Assembly: GCA_018697195.1 (NCBI GenBank)
Contig: JAGMWU010000035.1
Location: 1,364,001 to 1,428,000, forward strand
Length of the DNA: 64,000 nt
Direction of reading: 5' to 3'
Origin: Certhia americana
Lineage: Eukaryota > Chordata > Aves > Passeriformes > Certhiidae
Shown piece by piece: positions 1 through 13,300 of the stretch (its first letter is position 1; every line of letters starts with the position of its first letter). The notes under the pieces were generated by a model. The model did not search any database. It was not told the origin of the DNA and saw nothing but the letters and a program-made list of their open reading frames with translations. The position numbers and the translations under genes are program-made.

Positions 1-3000
1 GCTAAACTAGGAAAGTATAAAACCAATTTAAATTAGATAATGTAGTGGGTACTTTTCTGTAAACCAATATAGAAGTTAAGGAAGGGATCTCAGCTGAAAA
101 CCTTATATTCTTCAAGTTTTAATCCATGTAATGCAGTAAAAGGATTAATAGACTGTTCTTACTGACTGAATAAAACTTGAGTAATTTAGATGCAAATAGA
201 CACTTGAGATCTTTTGCATCCATTTCAGTGCTAAAAAAAAGTATTTCTACAACATTTACTGTATAATATACTAGTATGAAAAACAGCTGAATGAAATGGG
301 AACCTTTACTAGTATATGAAGTCATAAAAAGATTTCAGACCGAAATATTTTAAATATTAATATTACTAAAATAATTCAAAGCACCAAGGAATGTGAAATC
401 GATTTCGAAGTACAATTTATTTCACACTTTGCTACCAATTCTTTTGATCAGCTCTGAAATAATACATAAGCTGCAAGCAAAACAGCAAAACAAATTGCTT
501 CTAGCAAGGAGGCACGAAGCTCTCAGTTTTACACAGGCAAGCCTCAGTGTTTTAACTTCTCAGGTTATTTATCTATCAAATGATAAATTTTAAATTCCTC
601 AAGATTTAATGCCTGAATCAAGACCTTTTCTCCAATTTAATCATCAATGGTTCTGATCAAGCAAAGTTGTTAAGCATTTGCTAATACCTGAATATACGAC
701 TTGTTCACCAAAAGTCATTGAGAATAACTGAATTGAAATTTAAACACATATTTAATAAGTGAGTTGCTGTAGCTTGAACTGCACCAATTTGAGAAACCAA
801 TCTAATTTTAAAAGCCTTACTTCACAGATTATTTCTTATAATCTGTTCATTGGAATTAACTATACAATGGAAAACAAAACCTCCCAGATTATGAACACAT
901 TTGCAAGTAAGTACTGAAATTCCTGAATTTATACAATATGGGTACAAATGTTTCCTTGTTCACAACACATTAAGAGTCTGACTTCTGTAAGTAGATTATC
1001 TAACAGAATTAGAAAATTCTCTTGCAGTTCCTCAGCCATTTGCTACAGCCTGGGTATAGAATGTGCAGTTCCATTAATGGAAGTGAATTAATGGGCTGGC
1101 AGCTCCTAAGATCTTGTGTGTTATTGTTATCAGATAACATAAACCGAGGACTTAGGCATGTTGTAGCTAACCCTTTCTCTCAGTTACGTACAGCATTTAG
1201 GTTCTGAGGTACAGCACACTGAAGCTAGAAATCCAGTGTGGGAATGAAATGAGGGTAAACTTTACATTGGCAGGTGCCAAAAAAAAAAAAAAAAAAAAAA
1301 AAAAAGCAAAGAATATTTTATTTGCTACTCTAAAAACGTTTCAATAGAGTCCAGAGAAAATGCCTAAATCACATCCTGTAACAGAAGACAGTTATTGGAG
1401 TTTCAGAAATCTCAGTCAGGACAAACTAACTGTAACCTTCTTTCCCAGAAGCAGACCCTGTCTAGCTGTGTCCCCATTCTGCCTGTCAACCTGCCTGGGA
1501 AAGCACAAGGAAGAGCCACCTGCACTGGCCACACCAGCAGACAGCACACAGAGGCTGCCCCATCCCAGCAGCAGCACCAAAAAGTGTGACCTGAGCTGAG
1601 GCTCCATGACTGCCACGTGCTCTGCCCACCATGCCTTGTGCAAACCAGATGTAATTATTCCACAGTAGAGCAGTTTGAGGAATTTTTATGGCTTTGTCCT
1701 CAATTCTTCAAGATATTAGAGCTGAACAAACCCCCAGTAAGGGCAGTTTGCTTCTTCTGAGTTCAAACATAACAGCTAGGAACAATTTCTCAGAAATATT
1801 TCAGAGTTATACACAGAATTCTCTTAATCTTAGAATATCTATTATGATGTAAATATACTTTTATTAGTGCTGCACTGCACTCCCCTCCAGTTCTCTTCCA
1901 TACTCATACAAGAAGTGTGTCTGTGTGTGTAAGTGCCTGCACAGGTAAGGCAAAAATGAAATAATAAATAATAAAATATTACAATTTATCATTTTTAAGT
2001 AAAGTCAAAATATCACCAAAAATAGATTTTGAAGTTTGGGAAACCACATTTGATATGTCAAATAGCAGAACTTCTAAATGCAGGATGTTTAATATAATAT
2101 ATATTAAGTGAGGCTACATAATCATATAAATGAAAAAGCTTTTCAGAAGTAGAAACAAACAAAGCAATGTCCTCCAGGCACAGCCCTTAAATTTGAAGTT
2201 TTAAACTTCTTGTCACAAACATGTATTCAGATTCTTGAGAAAACCAGTGGTCAGATAATTCTAACATTCTGAAAAGGTGCTAGAGATTTATCTAATGGAT
2301 TGTTCACTCAAACTTTCAACTCACTGCAGTACTCCTACTCATTTGGGGTGTATGAATGAGCAAATTAAAAACTGTAATGGAGGAGATGGAAATCCAGCCA
2401 TTTATGGTGTTTTGGTACCCTTTCTTATGGGACATGAGACTCTTGAAGAGTAGGGTCAATATCAACAAGTTGCTAGAACGCTTATTTTCATTGTTGCTGT
2501 GAGGAAACATGGAATTGTGATTTTTCTTATCAGGTATAGATTTTTTATGTATTTAATAGTTTTTGTTTCTCATGTTCTATAATTTTGTATAGCTAGACTA
2601 ATGTAATTCAGCAGCAGAACTGCATTTAAGAGTGTTTTCTTAAAGAGGATGTTCTTGGGGCACATTTATCTTGACAAAATTTCACATTACCGAAGGGAGT
2701 GCTGCCATTAACCAAGGAAAACGTAATCTGAACCACAGATTGAGCAGGAAAATGACACCATGTTTCAAGGCAAGCGTAGTGGACTCCATAACACCAAGGT
2801 GCAAAACTGCATGGTGTATGCAGAAGTATTGAAGAAAAGCAGCATTGCTGCATCTGAGGCATGATCAGAACCCTTCCTCCTCCAGGTTTTCAAGAAACTG
2901 GTTAAGATAGGAAAAATCTTATTTACCTTAAACCAACAGAAGAAATCTTTCCTTCACTAAGAGACTGCTAACTTTCATGCCCAAATAAACGGTTAGAACT

Positions 3001-6000
3001 GCCCTTCACTTTAAGAATTAAGTGCTAAAGTAACAACAAAACAATTAGTTGAATGATCAGACATTCATCTCTTTCCTGAAATTCTAGGTATTCTTTAGTA
3101 TTAAAATAATTATTACAAAATAATTTTTAATTTCTTAATTCCCTCAGCATTTGAGTCAGTATATTTTGTCAGGACAAAGTTCACTCCTAATATTAATTCT
3201 CTCATATAATTCTGTTTGCATTATCTTCACCAGTGTCTAGCAGCAGTGGGACCCTTCAGGAACATGAAATTTAATCAGTTTTGAAATTGGGCCAGTCCTT
3301 TCTCTGTACCACTGACCCATATTTCCAGCGTCAAGATCAATCAGAAGTGCCTACCTTCTAAGAAGGCCCAAAGTTTTGGGATTTCACATATGAAAACCAC
3401 TAAATTCCCATATCAATACAGTTTTAAAAACAGTTTAAAAAACACTTCAACAAAAGTGGTGCCTCTAGGAATAATGAGACTTTTTCTCAAAGGGATATGC
3501 TAAGATGCTTTTCCAAGCATGTGATGCCATTTGGTAAACTGAAAATGTTACACTTCATTAATAATGGCTAAATATCACTTAGACATTAATAAGGGACAAT
3601 ATGGCTGATTTAAAAGAACGAAGATTGAAATAATTTTCATTGAAGAGTATCTTTGGATGTGTATTGTGAGTCCCCATTTGAGAGGGTTTTTTTTTGTGGT
3701 AACAGTAATGAAAGCTTAAACCCAAACTCAGTGCTTGACTTGAAGCTCAGCCTTCTAACTTCACATGCTCATTCATTCCACTTCATCCTCATTCTTACTC
3801 AATATTTGGGAGAAAAGAGAGTAACATTCACTCTACCCTTTGCAGTTCTTTTACTTGCTAAGATCTTCCTTGACTTACCAAATCCATCCATCCATCCATA
3901 TGGGCATGATCCATATAATATGATATAATAGAGGTAATCAGATAAAACACGCTGTACATACCAATTTCAGAATATCTTTACCCCACTCATATTCTCCCCA
4001 GTTGCATGAGAAGACAAAATTCCCAGTTGTTTTGACACAGACTTTTTCAGAAATTAAGCTTATGGCCATTAATCACCTCTGATTGCTTTAACAGGGTCAT
4101 TTTGAATGTGAAGATGTCTTTGCAAGTTCATAAATTTTCTTGATAATTTTATGCCTGTGGCTTGTGTATCGTAATTCTGACAATTCATGCAGATAACATT
4201 ATGTCATAAATTACCACATTTAGCTTGGTATGAGTCTCAGTACTCATGAACACTGCCTCTGTTATGTTAAATGTGAAACTTATCTGAAGCACAGGATTCA
4301 ATATCCAAAATAAAGGAACACTTAGAAAAAACCCTAACACTTAGATGACAAACGAGGACTGGATTTTTCCTAATGATCTGGATGCAACTCTAATTGAAAG
4401 AGAAAAAAATCCATGATGCCCTACACTTTGAAGAATTCTTGAAAGCCCAGTCTAAGAAAAAAAAAAAATTCCCACCTCAAGCATTAGATTATAATACCTT
4501 ATGCAAAATTTCTAACGACACAGAAATGTTTCACTTTATACTCTGCTTGTATAATGAGTCTGAGGAAAAAAACAATTAAACAGTAACTTTTACTTTAAAA
4601 TTAGCCTAGATGGAGAACTCTCCATGACAAAATCTATAACATTTAAGATGACATCTATATAATGTGAACTATTAATATTTTGTGGAAAAACCATTAGGCT
4701 TGATTATAAACCAGACGATATGAAAAATATTATGAACATATCCCACTGCTACTGAACGTAATTAGTTCTCAGGCTTTTAAACTTGCACACACTTATATTT
4801 TTACATCTGAGTAGCTCCACTGAAATCAATCACATATATCAAATCAAATTAAACTAATTTATACAGATTATACACCAAATCAAATCATATTAAACACCAA
4901 GTCCCTAGCAAATAAAAAACCTTCTCTAACAAAACCAGCCCATTTGATACAAAGCGACTGCATTTTTTTATAGAATAGGCTGCAGCTTAATCATTTCAGT
5001 CTTTAATTACAGCATCAGATAATGACTATTTTGAACATATGCTTCTCTGCCCTGCTAGAAGACATGAATGAAAGAGAAGTTCATATGCATGATCTCGTGT
5101 GTGCAAGTTGGGGGAGGGAGGCTAAAGAGCAAAAGGAACCAAGTGGCAACAATTGGAGGAAATGGTGCCTGTAACAGCTGCTCCTTTAAGATTCCCCTAG
5201 AAGGAGACTGCCTGAGGTGGACCACGGCACAAAGGGATAAAGAAGATGAAAACTGATGCAAAGCAGGGAAATAACTGCTGAGACCCCTGAGTCTACATCC
5301 AAATAGTCCCAAGCTGTGTGGCAAGACCTCTTTAGCATGCTACAGAAGCTGGTGATGAACTACATATTACCATGAGGCAAACTGGCTCCTAGCAGTATTG
5401 TCTGCATGTTATGTGTAATGATAACCAGTGGGCCCCTGGGAACAGGAGGCAATGATTTCATCTCTGTAAGCATCTGAGCTCCCCTTGGATACAGAGACCA
5501 TTAAACTGAGAACAGAAGGGGAAATTTTAGGCAACGATTTCCAACTGGAGAGTGAAGACAACTTCTGCTCAAAAGTACTGTCAACCACTGATATTTCACT
5601 GCTGTCTACATTAATCACTGCAAAGGACAAAAGGAGCTAAAACTGTGCCCCTTTTTCTTCTTCCCATAGAACATAGTGTATTTTTTGAACGAAAGTACCT
5701 AAAAAGTTTCTCGTGTAATATCATTGGTAATGTCATTATATAAGAAAATTCCACTGTATTATCACCACTGAAAAGTATTGGTATTTCCATTACTGTTGAA
5801 ATGATATTTTATACTCTTGACATAATGTATAATCTGTTTTTGTACTACATAGAACTTCTTGCCCTTTCATATTGCTTTCCTTAATTGTCAGGCATCTTTG
5901 TAGGACTAAACCCATTAGGTACTACCTATTGGTTACATACTTAAGATGAGTAGTAGTACATTAAAAAATGCAGGGTTTCAGAAGCTCCCTTAAAAAAAAA

Positions 6001-7583
6001 AAAGGTGCATGCAACAAAAGAAAGGCAGCTTCCAAGTGATTGCTGTAATTTTTTGACAGGAGACATGGGGGAGCAATGAAGGGAAAGGAATACCTACAAA
6101 ATGCAGTCAAAATTGATTCTGAGTAAACAATGCCAGGACAATTAATATTTTTGACAATTTCAAGGGTTGTTTGATCCTTTGTATATTCTGAAGAGATTAA
6201 GATGCAGGTTTCTTTATTCAGCACATTTATCGATCTTACTGCTCTTCAGAATTCACACAGTATATTATGTGAAATGAAAAGTTAAGTTTCTGAGAGTCTG
6301 AGAAAAGTTGCTCAGGTAAGAATGCTTGCATACTTGTCAGGCAAAAAACATTTGCAGGTAAAATGAAGTACAAAAAATTCTGGTCTAATCTATCACACTG
6401 TTTTCTTGTAAGAGATCAAATATCATATTCTTGTTGCTGTTGCAATTATTAGATACAATTTTATAAAATTATATGGAGATTTTAATTTTTAAATATTTTC
6501 ATTGCAATTCATTGAGAACAGGCTCCCCATTTTCCAGCATTCAATTAATTTATGCAGAAGATAGGACTTTCAGCATTGAAGAATAATGTATATGGTGGTC
6601 AATAACTTCTAAAAAACGTTACAAAAATGCAATCAGACAGAATTCTAGAACATTTCCTATATGGCAAGAGCCAAGCAAGTAATACTGATACACATGCTGA
6701 ATTTATTCTGGGACTTCTATTGGTCTGCTTCTGAGAAAAACAAACAAAACAAAAACCATCACAACAAATACCCACAATGAACGACCTCTATAAAACAAGT
6801 TCATTAACAGAATAGAGTCATTTTGCAGTTACAAGAACAAACAGAAAGAGTAATTATCCACCTGATTAACTGCAATAATCCATGAACAGAATATTCACAT
6901 TTACGTTCCACAGAACATTTTTAAGAGCATCATGGTGGACTGTGACTGATGACTGGCACAAATAATCAAGTTGCTGCTTATCTTTCCTCTCACACTGACC
7001 TATGAGGAAGCAGAGAAACCCTCCTTCTAGAGTAGAATGCCACATGCAGAGCTCTCATAGTCTTAGAATTATTAAAGCTCAAGGGAAACATTGCAAGAGG
7101 AGTTTGAACTCAAGTATCCACAGCAGTAATTGCATCAGCGTTACAGCTTTTCAAAAGCAATTCATATTTCTTTTAAATTACTGATCTAACAATCTCAGTG
7201 TGTGAGCTGATATATTTTTCATTGTTGCTCACAAATGTACTGTACCAAACTAATTTGCAAAACTGGTATTTTATACAAAAACTTAACTAAATAGAGACTG
7301 TTATTTGTATAGATACAGGAAATGAACATATAGTCACATATAAACTGAACTGTCAATTAATACTATTTCTACAGCTCCAAGCATGGAAACCTGGATTCCA
7401 TCAGTTCTGGAGTTTATTGGAACCCCAAATGCTTGAGCCACATGGATCCCTGCCTACAGAATTAGATAGTTATGAAAGGTCCATGAGCCAAGTCTCTCCA
7501 AGCTTTTTCCACTCTGCAAATGCCAAACATGCCGATGAGGCAGAGGAAGGCATTGAGAAAGCTAAAGCAAAGAATAAACTTAC
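1..7583 (-). other. TTC29 intron 3' of exon 6, incomplete
   Basis: AT-rich intronic sequence. I see no exon matching the next TTC29 segments and no recognisable gene. It holds a 27-base A run (1279-1305), a short TG repeat (about 1914-1930), a few ATCC units near 3887-3900 and scattered short A or T runs. Confidence 0.8.
1279..1305 (+). repeat. Poly(A) run, 27 bases
   Basis: An uninterrupted run of A. Could be the tail of an old retrocopy, but no source sequence or target duplication is recognised upstream. Confidence 0.95.
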
Positions 7584-7669
7584 TGCTAATGCTGTCTCGT
7601 GTTCTCCAGAAAAATGATATGCTAGACTTAAGCAATAGGCTGCTTCTCCTTGCATCTTTATATCACCTC
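7584..7669 (-). CDS. TTC29: TTC29 coding exon 6 (TPR helix A; last exon in window)
   Basis: An 86-bp exon with acceptor CTTCCTGTAG and donor GCA|GTAAGT, entering in phase 1 and leaving in phase 0. It encodes residues 268-295: a GDIKMQ loop, then EAAYCLSLAYHFSGEHETAL, a canonical TPR pattern (L-x-L-A-Y, then the G-E-x-E-x-A-L turn and start of helix B). The repeat is cut by the exon border, so helix B must continue in the next exon. I did not find that exon in bases 1-7583, and expect it beyond the left edge. Beyond the donor the open frame goes on for about 39 codons without family similarity, which argues for the splice rather than read-through. Confidence 0.94.
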
Positions 7670-10177
7670 CTACAGGAAGGGTTAAAGGTAGAGTTACCAG
7701 CATAATCAGAACAAAATGGCATGGGTACAGACATACCTTGCAGGTTCTTAAATAACATACAGATGTTAAAATACTGTAGTAAATTTTTCCCTTTCCTTAT
7801 CCTCAACATGTATTTTTTTCTGAAAATATACAACGGTAATAGAAGCTATGGAGTTCACCAAGGAAATTCAGCAAAATCAGATAAAACATCTTTCAGTAAT
7901 AAAGTACAATCAAATTAATAGGTGTAAGGTTCTCTGTAATTAATTGTTTAATCATGGTCCTAGTGTCTTCACATTAGAAAATTGTAGTAGACTATCTATA
8001 TACACTCAATATAAAAGTGGCTACAAATAAGTAATAAACCTTAATATATAAACACAAAATGTATCTTGACCCACACATTTTGCTAATGTGAATCTTAGTG
8101 AAACCCCAAGAGAGCATCCAGTTGACCAGTTTTATCTTCCTTATTCTCCTGTCTTACTAGCTACCGTAGGGCAAAATAGCTAAAGAAAAAATGGGTAACT
8201 CATACTTTCAAGCAGTACTTATAGAAAATTCTGTACAGGCATAAGGTGCATCCCACCTTTCCATGCCAGGTTTTATTCCACTGACACTGGTTTAGCAAAC
8301 ACTGCTTGCTGGTTCTTTTGCATGGCTCCCTCAAGAGAAAAACATCTATTTGATACTAAAATAAATATAAACTAATTATGTAGTTCTTAAAGTATCACTG
8401 TATATTCAAAAACTTCCCCCCAGAACTACTTCATGAATATCCATAAAAAAACCCCTGTAGATGAAATTATATTCATAAGAGTAAAAAAATCCAATTTTTC
8501 TGTTGCTCAATATCCATTTGCTACAACACAATAAATGGTGAAAAATCAACCTGAAGAATAAATGCACATCAAGGTATTTTGTAAAATGCGCGAATAAACA
8601 TAGCTACAATGAAAAGAGAGATTGCTTTATGTTATAGATCTTTCTGTCCAAACCCACAGAAGCCTACACTTAGTTCTGAAACTCCCTGAATGATAATAAT
8701 TGCTAAGGCCATATCAGTGGTATCCATATCTATCTAAAAGGATACAGAAATGCAGCTTCACAGAAGAATAGTAAGTTAAAAGTTTCTAGGGACATAAAGA
8801 ACTTTCTTCATTGCTGAAGAGAATTGACAGTCTGATGCGGGTAATATCTAATCCTAATTCCTAAAATACATAAATACAGATGATGGTCCAGAAGGACACA
8901 ATAGACAATACAGGTAACATCCAGTAGCCAGTATGGCTCTGGAATGAGGACTGGAGAACTACTCAGAAAGAAGTTCCTAAAGCTTAAATTTAAAGGGAAT
9001 AACAGCACATATATAGTACATAGTGATATGGGATAAATGCCTCAGGAAGTCGTGAAAGTGATTGACTTGAAATTTGAAATAAGGGAACCACAACATCTGC
9101 CTGGTCAAAATAAGTTTTGGAAAGACACCAGATCCATTTTGACAATTGCTTACTATCCAGCAGTTTTCACTAGCAATAAGAAGACATCCATAGGGAATTT
9201 CATCAGCAGTCCCAGTTACTACACCTAATATTAAGAGGAGTTTAACTGTAGCTGTAATTTAAGCATATGTTATAGATCATAGCGGTAGAAACCACTACAA
9301 GCTTGTATTATGACCCTTACAGTCATAATGTTGTCAAACAACTTACTTTAAAATTTGGAAAATATTTTCATTTTTTACCATTTTTAACAGTTTATCTATT
9401 CCAACTACAAGTCAAAGACTGGGTCTCAAATTAAATGTTCCGCATACATTATTAAATTAAAAAACCTGATGATAAATATTGAATTAATATATGTATTTAA
9501 ACAAAAATGTAATGTATTATGTATTTAAACAAAAAACCTTCTTCGTTGTGAGGGTGCTTGAACAGTGGTAAATCTTTTCCAGAGTGCTTATGGAGGCTCC
9601 ACCTGTGGAAGTACTAAAACCTGACTGGATGTAGTCCTGAGGAGCCTGCTTATGATTTCCAGAAGTTTCTCTCCCTACCTCTACTCTTCTGGGATTCTGT
9701 AATTTTTTACTACAGGTTTAAAAAGTATTTATGTATATTAAGACAGAAAATTTTGTTTGCTTATGACAAAAGCCTGTTTTTTTCAAGCATTAAGTAACTA
9801 TGCAGAGTGAAAAGGTAACTTTTCCAGCAGATAATATCAGTCAAAAACTGCCAAATCAACAGTAAATAGCCAATCAAAATCAGTGACCTCAGCTTCCATC
9901 AGCAACCTCACTTTTTGATTATGGGTTCACAGTTTTATATTATTGTTCCCACAAGGTTAACAGGTATTTTTGGAGATAAAGCTTAAAAGTTTCTTTGTTG
10001 TCAGCAAGAAGGTATTTCTGCTTTAGTGAGATCTGCAAGTGTATTGATAGCATTTGTCTTTGAGTTTCATAGGAAATAATCGACCAGTCAAACCCCCGAC
10101 ACTTTCTACTTTACTCTTGGGAAATCCATGGTCTGCAAATCCAATGAAGGAATGGGAAAGCTTTATTTTCCACCTAC
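7670..10177 (-). other. TTC29 intron between exons 5 and 6
   Basis: A 2.5-kb AT-rich intron. Apart from one degraded CR1 fragment (about 9545-9702) nothing recognisable is seen. Confidence 0.85.
9545..9702 (+). mobile_element. CR1 LINE, degraded 3' fragment
   Basis: Starts with GTGAGGGTGCTTGAACAGTGG, the usual CR1 3' region, and passes through TATGGAGGCTCCACCTGTGG to the tail GGGATTCTGTAATT. Strongly diverged, with the central part shortened relative to the CR1 consensus. Non-coding. Confidence 0.7.
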
Positions 10178-10390
10178 CTTCTTTTGCCATCTTTAAAGCT
10201 TTTATTAGCGTTTTGATGGCCTTTTGGTATTCTTCATTCCCTAGCATTTTGTCTGCTAGCAATGTATAAATTCTCCAGAGATGCTGACATGCCAGTGAAG
10301 TGTAAGTGTGGCCTGTCTCATCCTTCCATGGTGAGCCCACTGTTATCTGATAAAACGCTTCAAAATGCTCAGCAGCTTTCTCGATATGAC
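10178..10390 (-). CDS. TTC29: TTC29 coding exon 5 (TPR repeats)
   Basis: A 213-bp exon with phase 1 on both sides, acceptor TTTTTCAG and donor AAG|GTAGGT. It encodes residues 197-266. It opens with [16 protein letters not shown], helix B of the TPR begun in the previous exon. WKDETG follows, a strongly conserved block in mammalian TTC29. Then comes a full TPR-like pair with [18 protein letters not shown] as helix A and [18 protein letters not shown] as helix B, carrying small and aromatic residues at TPR positions. This is the part of the window that most clearly identifies the protein as a TPR family member. The open frame runs on past the donor into the intron, but the sequence there loses similarity to the family. 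Confidence 0.96.
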
Positions 10391-13300
10391 CTGAAAAACA
10401 TAATTAATAATTAAAATCAGTGCAATCAACAAAAATGGTTAGTTTGCAGTCTATAATAATTTTATCATTAAAAGTAAGTTGCAGCCAATCCAACATTCCA
10501 CAGATTTTTCAAGACTCTTCAATACATAACTCACAGATTGCTGGAAAATACGGTCAAATTTCACAGTACCCAGTAACACTCAAGTTTAAATATATCATTA
10601 TTCTATTTACTTTCCCTTTGTATATTCCCGATATATATTGAAGGGGTGTGATTCCACAGATGCAAAGTCAGGGTCTTCTGGAAAATAAATTTATTCTAGA
10701 TTCATATAGCCTTTGTGGCTCTCATACAACAAAATCACATCTGTGCATAAATAATCACAACTGAGACCATTCCTCAAGTTTCTTTTTCCATAATGAAAAC
10801 CTGTGCTGAAAGATTTGAAGTGTGGAGGATAAAGGTATCAAAACTTTGGGGGAAAACTTAAAAGTCTTCATTCAAACAAGTTAATCAATGAAAAAAAAGA
10901 ACTACCATGCAAAGTAATTTATTCAACAGTTATTGCAAGGTCAACTCTGGTGAGTTTATCTAGTAGATTTACTGCAAGAGCATTAACCATTGAGAGATTA
11001 ATTATTAAGCCTGAAGTAATATACTCCAAGGCCTTCAAATGTAAGTTGCTCAAACATCTTTAAGGCAAAGGAAAGTTTGAAGATAGAATTCAATTCATTT
11101 TCACATTCAAGTAGTTTTCCCTCTACCTTCAGCTGGATTTACCTCTGTGCATAAAATTCAATATAGGAGATTTCCATACCTGCTGGACAATGAAAATTCA
11201 AAGCTCTTGGAAAGAACACAAAAGCTTTTTCCTCATACATAATGGGTATTGCTGGGAAGCAGGAATAAGAAAATAAGACTATTTACATAAAAAATAACTT
11301 CAAAGAAAGCATTCTGGTTGCATCTTGTTTAGCAAAGACTATTCTGTAGCAGGGAGAACTCTGAATGTGACCCTGCCTTCATAAGTTTGTGTCTGTGTGA
11401 TGGAAGAATCTAGTCCCATAGCTCATCAATATATCAACTGTATTTCTATTAACAGCTGAAACAGACCATAAAATAAGTTCATTTAGATGTTTGTAGCTTA
11501 CACCTCTTCTGAGATGTGATTTACAAGGAACTGTTGCTGTTTTGCAGTCTTTTTTTACAGTACCGAATTCAAACTGCCAAAAGAACGAGGAAGGAGAAAA
11601 GTCGTTTCCGAGTAGTAGGAAAGGAAGGGAGAAAAGCTGGGAGAAGGATCTTCTTTAAGCATTCCTAGAGAAAACGAGGTTATCTCATAGGCTTCCAGCC
11701 AACCTAGAGGCAGCAGAACAGCTATGACAGATTTCTCTTATTAACTCAATTTAAATTTGTCTTTTGCATATATTACCCCTTTATAACCATGCTTTCAACT
11801 TTGCAATATAAAACATAACTCATCTTTATCAGAATTAAATTATTTTCATATTAAGTTTCTCCGATGATTAAAACAAGTTCAACTAAAACTGACAAGCATG
11901 AGAAACTCCTCTTTCAGAGACACAATGAATTAAATAAGTGTCATAGACAAACAGTTTTATGGCTATACAGCCTACAATTCAGGTAAAAACCCCAGAGGAG
12001 ACAACAGGTGCAGAAGAGTGCAGTGCCAGGTGAAAGGGGAGACAGCAGGCTTTATTCACTTCCATTATAGCTAGGGACAGGTATTGGACACATGGCCCAA
12101 AACACTGGGAAAACAGGAAAAATTCTATATATTCTTTCCAAAATGCCACATGCTTGACATCAGACTGCAGAAATAGAAAGGCAGAAGGCACTTATCACAA
12201 CCAGTGCAAACTGTTTATGGACTCCCTGACGAAGATGTAACAGAAAATAGAGATGTAGATTTGCTAAAGCCAGATGAAAACCCTTCTCCATTCTCAAGAG
12301 GCTTCCAATTCAGTTTTTTTGTCTATCCAGTTCAGCAAACTTCTTAGGGCACAATCAACGCAGATGTCAACAGAATTCCAGTTATCCAAGTGCTAAAGGC
12401 AGATTTAAGATATTGAAGAAGTTCATGTTGGGTATGTGACAAATGATTGAAAGTTAAAATTTAATGTTAATAGGTAGAGGCAGCATTTTGTTCACTTGGT
12501 TTCTCATAAGCACATACAGACTCTTCCTTGGAATTCTCCCTGAAGTTCATTAATAAATAGACTGTTCTTCTGAAAGAGCAGTATCATACATTTGAGTCAT
12601 TGGGATACACTACACATGTAATGGATTCTTTAATAGAATTTTATTCAAATTCTATTTGAATTCAATTTCTATGTGCTACTCAAAAACTTTTAGTAAGAAT
12701 GGGAAGCAGCAAACAAGTGAGTGGTATCACCACAAAGCTGAACAGTATCTGAGTTTCTCCTGACACTGAAACATGATCACTTAACAGGACATGGTTTACG
12801 TAAATAAAACTTGCAGTCTTAAGGACTATTGTTCAGGTTGTTAGAACTCTCAGGTGTGATGATTCTTATCCAAGCTCCCTCTCTTGCAGTATCCCCTTGA
12901 AAAAGTTTCTATCAGACTAGAAATGGAACTCCTACATTCCATGCACCCCATAGTTCTCAAGAGTTGACCTAACCCTAAGAGCTGTGACCTGACATGACTT
13001 TTGCCAGATCTCAGTGAAACCTCTTTGGAAACAAACCATCTACATCAAGCTTCAAAATGATAAAGTAATATGACTCCTTTTTTTTCAATATTCAAATGTA
13101 TCTATATTACATTTGGCTTCACTGAATTACCAGGAAAGATTATGCAATAAAATGTAAAACAATCTCCTCACAGAAATTACTAAAAAACCAAAAGTGATGC
13201 ACAGAAAACCAAAGCACCTGCTAGTTTCCTAAACAGGAAGAGATGGAATTCCAGACATGAAAGCCCTTACATGGCTGAGAATTTGCTTACTGAAGACTCC

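Noticed and set aside
1..7583. Search for the next TTC29 exons (rest of the TPR array)
   Set aside because: No minus-strand segment resembling the family's next TPRs with proper borders was seen by eye. A translated search with the full protein would settle it.
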